Source of the DNA: Clostridium sp. CAG:762
Lineage (GTDB): Bacteria; Bacillota_I; Bacilli_A; RF39; UBA660
Length of the DNA: 22,722 nucleotides
Assembly: GCA_000432575.1 (NCBI GenBank)
Contig: HF996800.1
Location: 1-22,722 of the forward strand
Direction: 5' to 3'
Part shown: one piece after another, positions 7,437 through 16,233 of the stretch
Numbering within the stretch: position 1 is the stretch's first letter
Layout of the letters: the number at the start of each line of letters is the position of its first letter
Notes under the pieces: generated by a model
Seen by the model: the letters and a program-made list of their open reading frames with translations, nothing else
Database searches by the model: none
Told to the model about the DNA's origin: nothing
Made by a program: the position numbers and the translations under genes

Positions 7437-7826
7437 CTATTCTATTTCAATAGTTTTTTTAGTATTTTTTTCTTCGATTTTAGGTACGACAACTTTTAAA
7501 ATACCATCTTTAAATTCAGCTTTAACATTTTTCTCAGTAGCTCCGCCTATATAGAAACTACGAGATGTTTTACTATAACTTCTTTCTTTTCTAATATAGT
7601 TTTTATTTTTTTCATCTTCGTGCTCTTCTTTAGAAGCTGTAATTGTTAAGTATTCGTTATCGACATCAATGGTAATATCTTTTTTATTGTAGCCTGGTAA
7701 ATCCATTTCAATAAAGTAATTACCTTCTTTCTCATAGATATCACATTTCATGTTGTTTTCTTTTACACTTGGTAAAAAGTCATCTAATAAATCATCGAAA
7801 AAAATACGTTTTGGTACTAAATTCAT
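7437..7826 (-). CDS. Small heat shock protein, Hsp20/alpha-crystallin family
   Basis: Hsp20 proteins are ATP-independent holding chaperones that form oligomers and keep unfolded proteins soluble. This one has about 129 residues. A short N-terminal arm (VPKRIFFDDLLDDFLP) is followed by the alpha-crystallin domain, recognisable by YFIEMDLPGYNKKDITIDV, a YIRKERSYSKTSRSFYI stretch and the AEFKDGILKVVVPK strand before a charged tail. I chose the ATG at 7826, because the AAGGTG site near 7835-7841 is correctly spaced for it; upstream ATGs fall on the ribosome binding site or the promoter. The gene stands alone. Its -35 box is embedded in a CIRCE operator, so HrcA repression with release on heat shock is expected. 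Confidence 0.93.
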   Translation of the reverse strand: MNLVPKRIFFDDLLDDFLPSVKENNMKCDIYEKEGNYFIEMDLPGYNKKDITIDVDNEYLTITASKEEHEDEKNKNYIRKERSYSKTSRSFYIGGATEKNVKAEFKDGILKVVVPKIEEKNTKKTIEIE

Positions 7827-7850
7827 ACTTATCATCACCTTTCGATTATC

Positions 7851-7878
7851 ATTATACCACTTTTTTAGCACTTGTCAA
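7851..7878 (-). promoter_or_regulatory. hsp20 promoter
   Basis: Minus-strand -35 TTGACA (7873-7878), a 16-nt spacer and -10 TATAAT (7851-7856). The -35 box begins in the spacer of the CIRCE element, so bound HrcA would block RNA polymerase. Confidence 0.88.
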
Positions 7879-7891
7879 TAGTAAGTGCTAA
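7865..7891. promoter_or_regulatory. CIRCE element (HrcA operator)
   Basis: TTAGCACTT (7865-7873), nine bases, then AAGTGCTAA (7883-7891). The CIRCE consensus is TTAGCACTC-N9-GAGTGCTAA; each arm here differs only at the innermost position, and the two changes keep the symmetry. The spacing is exact. Confidence 0.92.
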
Positions 7892-8038
7892 TTTTTTTAA
7901 TTTTTTTTTCATTTTTATAGATTTTTTGATTTTTTATTGCGGTTTTAATTTGTTAGAAGGACAAAGATAGAAGAAAAATTTTAAATACGGATATTCTTGT
8001 AGCCCGATCCATCTAAGATATTATCTTTTGCAGGCAAA

Positions 8039-8057
8039 CTAAAACGCGTAGCAAAAG
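8039..8057. repeat. Copy 2 of a short post-terminator motif
   Basis: Shares the exact 12-mer GCGTAGCAAAAG (8046-8057) with copy 1 at 20-31 and the CTA-N-TAG hairpin form of all copies. It lies just beyond the secDF terminator. Confidence 0.5.
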
Positions 8058-8062
8058 TCAAA

Positions 8063-8097
8063 AAAAGGAATAAACTAATTATGAATTTATTCCTTTT
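8063..8097 (-). terminator. Rho-independent terminator of comN-secDF
   Basis: A 12-bp perfect stem (8063-8074 with 8086-8097, 11-nt loop holding the secDF stop codon). The minus strand continues into a T-run over about 8060-8066. Confidence 0.85.
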
Positions 8098-10310
8098 ACA
8101 TTAAGTTCATCAATCTCATCATATACTTTTTTCTTTTTAGGCCCTTTTAAAATGCTTTTTGTTTCAAATATTAACCATAATTCATTTGAAATAAATACTG
8201 AAGAATATACACCAGCAATAAATCCTACTAACATAGCAATATTTAAATTAATTATTTCACTTGCCCCATATATTATCAATATAATTACTGGTATAATCGT
8301 TGTTACTGTTGTTAGTATACTTCTAAACAAAGTTTCATTAACACTTTTATTTACTACTTTCTCTAATTCATTAACATTCTTTTTATTTATCTTATCTTTA
8401 TTATAATTACTTCTTATTCTATCAAACGTTACTATAGTATCATTAATAGAATATCCTATTATAGTTAGAATCGCTGCGATAAACATCGAATTTATTTCCA
8501 ATCGAAATATTATAAAGAATATTAATGTTATTAATACATCGTGAACTAAAGCAATAATACCTGATATTGCATAGTTAAATTTAAATCTTAAACTTACATA
8601 TATAATTATTCCAAGTGATGCAATAATAAGTGAATATATTCCATTTTTAATTAATTCTTTTTTTACTACATTTGATACTGTATATATAGTAGTATCTGTA
8701 TTATATTCATTCTTAAAATATTCTTTTAACTTATTACTTTCTTCTTTACTTAAAACTTCATTAATTAAAATATTTGTCTTATCCTCATATTTTTCTATTT
8801 TAGATATAGTATATTTATTTTTATTTAAATAATCTTTTATATCATCAATTTTAATATTACTAGGTATTGTGATATCACTTCCTCCACTAAAATCCACTCC
8901 TAGATTCATACCTCTAAATATTCCAAAAGTTAATCCTATTACTATAATAGATAATGTTCCAAGTAAGATATACTTTCTTTTTTTAACAAAATCAAACTCT
9001 TTTCTAGTTTTATTCATTTTCTTATTAGTCATACCTATAAATAAATTTAATTTATCATTAAAATAATTAGTAGAAACAAAGAGTGATAATATATATTTAT
9101 TTAAAAATACCATGATTAAAATAGTTACAATAATATTAATGATTAACATGGTTGCAAATCCTTTGATAGAACTTTCTCCAAAAATAAATAAGATTATTGC
9201 TACAATGATAGTCGTAATATTAGCATCTATAATACTTGATAATGACTCTTTACTTCCTAATTTGAAGGCTTCTTTTAAACTCTTACCCATTTTTAATTGT
9301 TCTTTAATTCTCTCATAACTAATAACTGAAGAATCTACTGCCATGCCTACTCCTAGTATCATTGCCGCGATTCCAGGTAAGGTTAATACTCCATTAATTA
9401 AATAAAAAATTAAAAATGATAAATATGTATAGATAAGTAAGGTTACTGAAGAAACAAATCCAGAAAAACGATATATGATGATTATTAAAACAAATACTAA
9501 AGCAACTCCTATATAAGCTGCATTCATGGTCTTATCTAAAGAATTTCCTCCATAGGTAGCTTCGACAGTTCTTGAAGATATTTCATTTAATTTAGTAGGC
9601 ATTGCTCCTGAATTGATTAAATCAACTAAATTCTTTGCCTCTTCTTCAGTAAAATTGCCTTGAATTATAACATCACTAGCAAATGCTTGGTTTACAGTCG
9701 CCGCGGATAAGCATTTTGAATTTCCTAAAGAACCACATTTATCTTTTTCTTTATAATATGCATCTTCTGTCTCATCAAAATCTAACCATATAACAATTTG
9801 ATTATTAACCATATCTTTTACTCTATCAGTAACCGCATAAAAAGTTTCTACATCTTTAATAGGAAGTGCCACGGCTGGTCTTCCAGTTTGGTCCATTGTT
9901 ACTTTAACACCACTTTTTAATACATTTGATGTCATTAATAAATTATCATTGGTATCACGAAATGTCAGACTAGCGGTTTTAGATAAGATGTCTCTAGCGT
10001 CATCTTCGTTCGTAATTCCCGCTAAACGAACACGAATATGATTCTCTCCTTCAATAGTAATCTCTGGTTCACTTACTCCTAAAACATCTATTCTTTTTAA
10101 TATTGTCTTATATGTTTGATATACCATATCACTTGTAACTTTACCATCTTTATCAATAGGATTTACTTCATATAAAACCTCAAAACCTCCTTTTAAATCT
10201 AATCCTTTATTTATCTTATTAAATAAAGGATTAAAATCAATAACACAAAAGCAAGTAATTATAATAGTAATAATTGTTAAAATAATTAATTTTAGATAAT
10301 TTTTTTTCAT
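8079..10310 (-). CDS. secDF: Fused protein translocase subunit SecDF
   Basis: SecDF is an RND-type membrane protein that uses the ion gradient to pull secreted proteins through SecYEG. The 743 residues hold both halves in one chain, as in B. subtilis. The SecD half has the first membrane helix at about 7-25, the GLDLKGGFEVLYEV motif at about 36-49, the extracytoplasmic domain with RVRLAGITNEDDARDIL, and a membrane bundle with AVDSSVISYERIKEQ. The SecF half has a second GVDFSGGSDITI motif and ends with TIIGYSINDTIVTFDRIRSN. The start codon overlaps the comN stop as ATGA, so the two are coupled. A 12-bp hairpin terminator surrounds the stop codon. Confidence 0.96.
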   Translation of the reverse strand: MKKNYLKLIILTIITIIITCFCVIDFNPLFNKINKGLDLKGGFEVLYEVNPIDKDGKVTSDMVYQTYKTILKRIDVLGVSEPEITIEGENHIRVRLAGITNEDDARDILSKTASLTFRDTNDNLLMTSNVLKSGVKVTMDQTGRPAVALPIKDVETFYAVTDRVKDMVNNQIVIWLDFDETEDAYYKEKDKCGSLGNSKCLSAATVNQAFASDVIIQGNFTEEEAKNLVDLINSGAMPTKLNEISSRTVEATYGGNSLDKTMNAAYIGVALVFVLIIIIYRFSGFVSSVTLLIYTYLSFLIFYLINGVLTLPGIAAMILGVGMAVDSSVISYERIKEQLKMGKSLKEAFKLGSKESLSSIIDANITTIIVAIILFIFGESSIKGFATMLIINIIVTILIMVFLNKYILSLFVSTNYFNDKLNLFIGMTNKKMNKTRKEFDFVKKRKYILLGTLSIIVIGLTFGIFRGMNLGVDFSGGSDITIPSNIKIDDIKDYLNKNKYTISKIEKYEDKTNILINEVLSKEESNKLKEYFKNEYNTDTTIYTVSNVVKKELIKNGIYSLIIASLGIIIYVSLRFKFNYAISGIIALVHDVLITLIFFIIFRLEINSMFIAAILTIIGYSINDTIVTFDRIRSNYNKDKINKKNVNELEKVVNKSVNETLFRSILTTVTTIIPVIILIIYGASEIINLNIAMLVGFIAGVYSSVFISNELWLIFETKSILKGPKKKKVYDEIDELNVKGINS

Positions 10311-10582
10311 ACATTAATCTCCTTTAAAATACTTCGATCTAATTTACTAATTTTTTCTTTTAAATATAAATCAATTTCTTGGTTATCACAATGAATTATA
10401 TCGTTAACCATATCTGCGATTGTTAAACCTTTTGAATAAGGCCATTTTGTTTCTTTTAAATATAACCATATATCTTCTTTTTTTATATAAAAATAATTTC
10501 TATTTCTAAGTAATCTTAGTTTTACATTTAAAGCAGGACTTAAAAATTCATATAATTTTTGTATATTAGTAATGTTGTCCAT
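10307..10582 (-). CDS. comN: ComN-like post-transcriptional regulator
   Basis: The 91-residue protein resembles the ComN/YrzD family, which in B. subtilis affects localisation and expression of the comE late-competence mRNA. The matching features are the SPALNVKLRLL opening, KKEDIWLYLKETKW in the middle and an ADMVNDIIHC segment before the acidic tail. In B. subtilis comN also lies close to secDF, which supports the call. I place the start at 10582, where an AAGGGTGG site is five bases upstream; the ATG six codons earlier lacks one. The stop TGA overlaps the secDF start by four bases. No competence genes are in the window, so the target here is unknown. It may act on another mRNA. Confidence 0.75.
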   Translation of the reverse strand: MDNITNIQKLYEFLSPALNVKLRLLRNRNYFYIKKEDIWLYLKETKWPYSKGLTIADMVNDIIHCDNQEIDLYLKEKISKLDRSILKEINV

Positions 10583-10607
10583 AAAAACCACCCTTAACAC
10601 AAGTATT

Positions 10608-10635
10608 ATTATATAATAATTTTATTATTTTGCAA
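10608..10635 (-). promoter_or_regulatory. Promoter of comN-secDF
   Basis: Minus-strand TTGCAA (10630-10635), a 16-nt spacer and TATAAT (10608-10613). A better -35 TTGACA nearby (10643-10648) has no well-spaced -10. Confidence 0.6.
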
Positions 10636-10730
10636 ACATTTTTTGTCAAACTGTAACTATTTTTAGTTATTTACTTTTTAATTTAATAATTATATGATAA
10701 AATACAAAATAAGAAATGAGGGATACAACC

Positions 10731-11261
10731 ATGAGTAACGATTTAAAAAGATATAATATTATGATGTCTATTAATAATAATAACAAAGAAATTGAACACA
10801 TCGATAAAACTATTAAAGATAATTATAAAAAAATAAAAGATTACAACGACTGTAAAGATAAAAAAAAGGAATTTATTTTTGGTGTTATTTTAAGTTCTTG
10901 CTTTTTTGGATTAGCACTCAGTACCGAACTGATAACTTTTATCAACCAAACTATATTTAAAATACCATTTCTAACATTAGGAAGTTTATCATTAGTGGGA
11001 ATTACATTACCTAAATTTATTTATCTAGTTAAAAGAAATGGCTTTAGAAATGTTGATATCAATAGATTAAATAAAAACAATAATTCACTATATGAAGCAA
11101 GAAATCATTTAGTTAATATTAACAAATGGTCCAAAGAACAATTAAAACAAGTAGAAAAAGAAATTGAACTAGAAAAAAACATGATTTCTCCTATTCAAAA
11201 TAATTATGATAATGAGATAGTACATGAAGATATAAAAATATATGTTAAAAAAAGGTTTTAA
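10731..11261 (+). CDS. Hypothetical protein with two membrane helices and flanking coiled coils
   Basis: I do not recognise this protein of about 176 residues, the only intact plus-strand gene in the window. Residues 1-45 are Asn/Lys-rich and look like a coiled coil. Two hydrophobic stretches follow, FIFGVILSSCFFGLALS and then FLTLGSLSLVGITLPKFIYLV, separated by a short polar turn, giving a helical hairpin in the membrane. The remaining 75 residues are again charged and probably coiled coil. The start at 10731 is chosen over the ATG at 10716 because a GAGGG site (10718-10722) is eight bases upstream. A -10-like TATGAT is at 10693-10698. The gene is divergent from comN-secDF and ends in a strong hairpin. 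Confidence 0.75.
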   Translation: MSNDLKRYNIMMSINNNNKEIEHIDKTIKDNYKKIKDYNDCKDKKKEFIFGVILSSCFFGLALSTELITFINQTIFKIPFLTLGSLSLVGITLPKFIYLVKRNGFRNVDINRLNKNNNSLYEARNHLVNINKWSKEQLKQVEKEIELEKNMISPIQNNYDNEIVHEDIKIYVKKRF

Positions 11262-11281
11262 GTAAAATAAAACCTTTTTTT
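11247..11281. terminator. Bidirectional terminator between convergent genes
   Basis: A perfect 14-bp stem (11247-11260 with 11268-11281, 7-nt loop) with A7 on one side and T7 on the other. It overlaps the end of the plus-strand gene and can also stop transcripts of the convergent U32/DUF3656 gene. Confidence 0.88.
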
Positions 11282-11327
11282 ATTGTTCTTCTTATAATAA
11301 GCTCCCATACCATGTTCTAAATTATAT

Positions 11328-13574
11328 CTAACCCATCTTTTCCCTTAAATCATTTAATATGTTATCTATTTCATCTGGTTTCTCATCATACAAACTAACA
11401 ATAAAATTATTAACTCCTATCTTTTTATAATAAGATATTTTATCTAATTTATTCATATTCTTAGAATCTAGTATATAACTAATACAATTATTAGTTATAA
11501 TGGGATAAATAGCACTATCACGCTTTAATTTATATACATTATTTTTACACAAACAACAAGGTTTCTTATCATGATTAATATTCATATTCATAAGGCAAAA
11601 CTTAGTAACCATTAACTCTATTCTACCATATACAAACATTGAAACATTAGGTATATCTTGATAATTTTTTTGATAATTCAAAATAGTGTTTTCCAACTCG
11701 TTATCTTCTACTTCAGGAGATATTCCAATTAACTTAACACCCATTTCATGTAAATATTTGATTCCATATGAATTAGTAATATTTAAATATATAGAACTAA
11801 TTAAAAAATCACTCTTATATTTATATAAACATCCTAAATTAGAAACAACATAATTTAGTTTCCCATAGTCTAATAATTTATTAGTAACTCTAGGTACTTT
11901 ATAATAAACATTATTTAGATACTGATATTTTTTATATAATGAATAATAATCTGTTACAATAATTACATCTTTATCTATTAAATACATAAGCTGTTCTTCA
12001 TTTCTAACTTCAACAATTAAATAATAAGTTTTAACTGTTTTACTCCTATTATATACAATTTCTTTCTTTATAATTTCTTTCTTCTTATTACTTCTAATAT
12101 CTTCTAACCTATTACACAAAAGCCTTCTCATTTCATTTAATCTTGATATAGGAATAAAAATATTATCATCCATATCAATACTTATATTATCTACCTTAAA
12201 TACTGTATTACCAACTCTGCATAAAGAAACTTCAATATCTTTTTTGGTGATTGCTTTATTTATAGAAGAAGTAATAATATCAAGAGAATCTTTAACTTTA
12301 TTTACATAATCAGTTATCTCTATTTCTAACTTATTACCTAACTTAGCCTTTACTTTAAAAGAAACAGGTATCTTCTTATTAGGAGTATTATTTATTTCAT
12401 TTATTAAATGACTATCTAAAGTTTTAAATACCAAACCCGTACTATTTATATTTACTTTATTATCTAATTTAATAATACTACCCTTTTTAGCATGATTAAT
12501 TAAATTATCTTTATCATCATATAAATAATTTATTATCATGCCCTCTTTATTACTAAATCTAACACCATCATTTTGATATATATCATCATCTAACTTAATT
12601 GTTATCTTCCTTTTATTATAAGAAATTATCTCACCTAAATGAGTGCCTTGATGATTTGGCGATTTAACATTCATTACCATTCTACCATATTCATTGTTTA
12701 AATAACCTTTAGTAAATTCACGATTAAATAATACCTTTAAATTAAATATTCTAGTTTTATCTATTAAAGTATCTTTATTTTGATAATAATTATCAATAAT
12801 AGTTCTATATACCTTAGTAACATAATAAACATACGCTGGAGATTTCATTCTACCTTCTATCTTTAATGAAGTTACTCCTATTTTTATTAAATCTTTTATT
12901 AAATCTATTGTACATAAATCCTTCATACTAAGTAAGTAATTGCCCTCTGTCTTAACTATATTATTATTTTCTAATAATTGATAAGGTAATCTACACACAC
13001 CAGCACATTCACCACGATTACCACTTCTACCTCCATGAAATTTAGAAAAATAACATTGCCCCGAATATGATAAGCATAAAGCACCATGGATAAATACTTC
13101 CTTTTCAATATCACATTCCATCTTCTCTATTTCACCAATACTGAGTTCTCTTGCTAAAACTGCTCTTTTAACTCCAAGCGATTTTAACAACTCTAATCCC
13201 TCATTATTATGAACATGGCATTGCGTTGAAGCATGTATTTCCAAATTAGGTAATATCTCTCTAACTAACTTAATCATTCCAATATCCTGCATAATCACAG
13301 CATCTACACCAATTTCATGCAAAAATAAAACATAATCTAAAAAATCAGATATTTCACTTTCATAAATAATTGTATTAATAGTAACATAGATTTTAACTCC
13401 ATATAAATGAGCATATTTAACTGCATCCACCAATTCTTCATTAGTAAAGTTTTTAGCAAATTTTCTTGCTCCATAGTTCTTACCACTTAAATAAACAGCA
13501 TCTGCTTGAGCATTAATTGCCATTTTTAATGTTTCAAAGTCTCCTGCGGGAGATAATAATTCTATTTTTTTCAT
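11328..13574 (-). CDS. rlhA: U32 family protein with DUF3656 domain, RlhA-like
   Basis: A long U32 protein of 748 residues. The N-terminal barrel begins KIELLSPAGDFETLKMAI and carries the cysteine set at 167, 174, 190 and 194 (C-x6-C-x15-C-x3-C) within HGALCLSYSGQC and RGECAGVCRLP. Roughly residues 370-500 correspond to the DUF3656-type middle region (VSFKVKAKLGNKLEIEITD), and the C-terminal part has a CCLCKNNVYKLKRDSAIYPI segment matching the usual end. E. coli RlhA (YdcP), with this architecture, hydroxylates C2501 of 23S rRNA; that is the most likely role. A strong promoter and an AAGGAAG ribosome binding site precede the start, so it is a single-gene unit. A substrate other than C2501 cannot be excluded. 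Confidence 0.8.
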   Translation of the reverse strand: MKKIELLSPAGDFETLKMAINAQADAVYLSGKNYGARKFAKNFTNEELVDAVKYAHLYGVKIYVTINTIIYESEISDFLDYVLFLHEIGVDAVIMQDIGMIKLVREILPNLEIHASTQCHVHNNEGLELLKSLGVKRAVLARELSIGEIEKMECDIEKEVFIHGALCLSYSGQCYFSKFHGGRSGNRGECAGVCRLPYQLLENNNIVKTEGNYLLSMKDLCTIDLIKDLIKIGVTSLKIEGRMKSPAYVYYVTKVYRTIIDNYYQNKDTLIDKTRIFNLKVLFNREFTKGYLNNEYGRMVMNVKSPNHQGTHLGEIISYNKRKITIKLDDDIYQNDGVRFSNKEGMIINYLYDDKDNLINHAKKGSIIKLDNKVNINSTGLVFKTLDSHLINEINNTPNKKIPVSFKVKAKLGNKLEIEITDYVNKVKDSLDIITSSINKAITKKDIEVSLCRVGNTVFKVDNISIDMDDNIFIPISRLNEMRRLLCNRLEDIRSNKKKEIIKKEIVYNRSKTVKTYYLIVEVRNEEQLMYLIDKDVIIVTDYYSLYKKYQYLNNVYYKVPRVTNKLLDYGKLNYVVSNLGCLYKYKSDFLISSIYLNITNSYGIKYLHEMGVKLIGISPEVEDNELENTILNYQKNYQDIPNVSMFVYGRIELMVTKFCLMNMNINHDKKPCCLCKNNVYKLKRDSAIYPIITNNCISYILDSKNMNKLDKISYYKKIGVNNFIVSLYDEKPDEIDNILNDLREKMG

Positions 13575-13597
13575 AATTACTTCCTTTTATATAGTAA

Positions 13598-13626
13598 ATT
13601 GTACCATGGGATTAAGTTTCTAGCAA
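13598..13626 (-). promoter_or_regulatory. Promoter of the RlhA-like gene
   Basis: Minus-strand TTGCTA (13621-13626), a 17-nt spacer and TACAAT (13598-13603), 24 bp before the start codon. Confidence 0.75.
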
Positions 13627-13732
13627 TAACTTATTTTATTTATTTTGCATTTACTATGTCGTTATAATTCTATAGAATAATTATTACAATCAAGATTAAG
13701 ATTAGAATATATTTTTTATTTAAAATAATCTT

Positions 13733-13756
13733 CTACTGATAACAGCATAGCAAAAA
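13733..13756. repeat. Copy 3 of a short post-terminator motif
   Basis: AACAGCATAGCAAAA here matches AACAGCGTAGCAAAA of copy 1 at 14 of 15 positions. It lies just beyond the pheT terminator. Confidence 0.45.
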
Positions 13757-13796
13757 AAGAAAAAAATATAGCATAACAAATTAACTATATCTTTTT
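13751..13796 (-). terminator. Terminator of pheST
   Basis: A 6-bp stem (13766-13771 with 13785-13790), extended by A-T pairs across one bulged C, is followed on the minus strand by T-runs broken by a single C. Confidence 0.65.
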
Positions 13797-13803
13797 AATT
13801 ACT

Positions 13804-16224
13804 TTAAAATGTTCTTAAAGTAACTCCTAATTTTTTATCTAAAGATTTCAAAATACTATTTACTTTCTCATTAATCTCATCTGCCGTCAAAGAAACATCA
13901 CCACTGTCAAGAGACAACCTTAACACAATAGATTTTTTTGATTCAGGTATCTGTTCACCACGATATTCCTCGATAAACTCTACATTTTTTACTTTACCTT
14001 TTATTAACTCATAAATATCATTCCACGTAACATCCTCATTCATAATTAAAGATAAATCCTTAGTAATTAAAGGCAATAAAGGTAAATGTTCAAACTTATT
14101 TGTTCTTGAACTTAAAGGATTTAATTCATCAAAATTAATCTCAAATACACAAACATTACATCTCTTTATTTTAGCATCCATCATCGTTTTAATAGATAAA
14201 AGTCCCATAGTTCCTACCTTTTTACCATTAGAAATAATATCTAAATAAGCATTAACATCAGCCCACGTTGGTTTATCATTCTTTTCAAACGATAATCCTT
14301 CCATATGAGTATATACACCCATATTTTCAATAACTCCTTTTACTTGATAAAATATTCCTTTAGCATCCTTAGAAACAATTGCCCCACTTACATAATTCTT
14401 ATGTATTGGAAGTGTTTCATCCATTGAAGACTCATGATACTCACCTTTCTCAAATACTTGAGTAGCTTCAAAAATCTTAAATTCATTATAATATCTTAAA
14501 TTTTTAGAAATAGATTCCAAAATTCCAGGAATAAGTGAACCTCTCAAATATGCTTGTTCAGGTGAAGGTGGAGTAGCTAATTTTACTAAACTACCCTTAT
14601 CTAATCCCGATGCATCTATATATTTTTCATTTACCCAAGGATAAGTTATTATCTCATTAAAACCACATCTTACCGCTAAATACTCCCTTATTCTTCTATC
14701 TAATAAAACCTTATTTTGCAATACTGCATGTTCAAAACTAACTGGAAGAGGCTTTGCCTCAAAACTAGAAAATCCAAGTATCCTAACAATATCACCCATA
14801 ACATCATCTTTTAAACTAACATCACCAGTAGCCCTCCACGAAGGAACCTCTACATGATAAATACCACTTTTATATTGAACATTATAACCTAAAGCAGTAA
14901 GCAATTTACTTATAACATTAGAATCAATTACCTTACCCATTCTCTCGTTTAAAAATTCTTGACTCACATCTATCGTAATAATATCTTCCTTAACTGGATA
15001 ATTATCAGTATATGCTGTAATAACACAAAGAGGAAAAATACTCTTAAACAAACTAAGTGCTAAATTTACACCAATATCAACTCTCTTAGTATCAAGTCCC
15101 TTTTCATATCTAATTGAAGCATCTGTTTTTTCCAAGAACCTTTTCCCTGTTTTTCTTATACTACTTGGAGTAAAGTTAGCTACTTCTAAAAGTATCTCTT
15201 TAGTACTATCTAATACTGAATCCTTCTTACCACCACGAATACCCGCAAGTGCTAAAACACTTTTTATATCACTTATAACAAGATCATCAGTAGTTAATTC
15301 TATCTCATTATTATCAAGTAATAATAACTTTTCATCCTTCTTAGCATTCCTTACAATTATCTTATTACCTTCAACATGTGTCTTATCAAAAGCATGCATC
15401 GGTTGGCCTGTCGATAACATAACATAATTAGTAATATCAACGATAGCATTTATTGGTCTCAAACCACATTCTACTAATAAAGTTTGCATCCATAAAGGTG
15501 ATTTTCTATTATCCACCCCCTTAATAGCAATACCTACATATCTTTGACATTTATCTTTGCATTCTATTTCAATATCAAAGCTTGGCAAATTTTTATCTAT
15601 TTTAACACTAGGTATTTCTTTAAGTGGTAAATCATAAATAACAGATAATTCCCTAGCAATACCATGATGCCCCCACAAATCAGGACGATTAGATAATGAC
15701 TTATTATCTATTTCAAAAATAATATCATCAAAACCCAAAACCTCACTAATAAGATCGCCTGGTTTACAATCGATTCCCTTTAAATCAACGATTTCATGTT
15801 CATCACTAGGAGGAAATAACTCTTCTAAAAATACTTCACTTGCCCCACATATCATACCATATGATTGAACACCACGCATTTTAGTTTCTTTTATTTTAAC
15901 AAGTTCTGCTTCACCATGCCAGTGAACCAAAGCACCGGGAAGTGATATAACAACAAGTTCATTTTCATATAGATTAGAACCACCACATACAATCTGTACT
16001 ACCTTATCACCTATATCAACCATACATATTCTAAGCAAATCAGCATTAGGATGCTTTTTCACTTCTAATATCTTACCCACGACAATATTATTATACTTAT
16101 CTTTAATATTCTCTATTTTTTCTACTTCAACAGTTTTTTCTGTTAAATCATAAGCTATTTTTTGATAAGTTAATTCATTTGGTAAATCAATATATTTTTT
16201 TAACCATTTTAAAGATACTCTCAT
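13804..16224 (-). CDS. pheT: Phenylalanyl-tRNA synthetase beta subunit
   Basis: PheT pairs with PheS as an alpha2-beta2 enzyme that charges tRNA-Phe; the beta chain binds tRNA and edits misacylated Tyr. The 806 residues have the family order: N-terminal start MRVSLKWLKKYIDLP, a tRNA-binding OB domain at about 40-150 (KHPNADLLRICMVD, GVQSYGMICGASE), the B3/B4 editing domain with PINAIVDITNYVM and GQPMHAFD, the B5 domain with VPSWRATGDVSLKDDVMGDIVRILGF, the catalytic-like domain, and a C-terminal ferredoxin-like anticodon domain (PLITKDLSLIMNEDVTW). An AGGAGG site overlaps the pheS stop region, so translation is coupled to pheS. T-box control of the operon applies. Confidence 0.97.
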   Translation of the reverse strand: MRVSLKWLKKYIDLPNELTYQKIAYDLTEKTVEVEKIENIKDKYNNIVVGKILEVKKHPNADLLRICMVDIGDKVVQIVCGGSNLYENELVVISLPGALVHWHGEAELVKIKETKMRGVQSYGMICGASEVFLEELFPPSDEHEIVDLKGIDCKPGDLISEVLGFDDIIFEIDNKSLSNRPDLWGHHGIARELSVIYDLPLKEIPSVKIDKNLPSFDIEIECKDKCQRYVGIAIKGVDNRKSPLWMQTLLVECGLRPINAIVDITNYVMLSTGQPMHAFDKTHVEGNKIIVRNAKKDEKLLLLDNNEIELTTDDLVISDIKSVLALAGIRGGKKDSVLDSTKEILLEVANFTPSSIRKTGKRFLEKTDASIRYEKGLDTKRVDIGVNLALSLFKSIFPLCVITAYTDNYPVKEDIITIDVSQEFLNERMGKVIDSNVISKLLTALGYNVQYKSGIYHVEVPSWRATGDVSLKDDVMGDIVRILGFSSFEAKPLPVSFEHAVLQNKVLLDRRIREYLAVRCGFNEIITYPWVNEKYIDASGLDKGSLVKLATPPSPEQAYLRGSLIPGILESISKNLRYYNEFKIFEATQVFEKGEYHESSMDETLPIHKNYVSGAIVSKDAKGIFYQVKGVIENMGVYTHMEGLSFEKNDKPTWADVNAYLDIISNGKKVGTMGLLSIKTMMDAKIKRCNVCVFEINFDELNPLSSRTNKFEHLPLLPLITKDLSLIMNEDVTWNDIYELIKGKVKNVEFIEEYRGEQIPESKKSIVLRLSLDSGDVSLTADEINEKVNSILKSLDKKLGVTLRTF

Positions 16225-16233
16225 ATTTTCCTC

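Noticed and set aside
7369..7554. Plus-strand 61-residue frame at the end of hsp20.
   Set aside because: It is mostly antisense to hsp20 and has no ribosome binding site.
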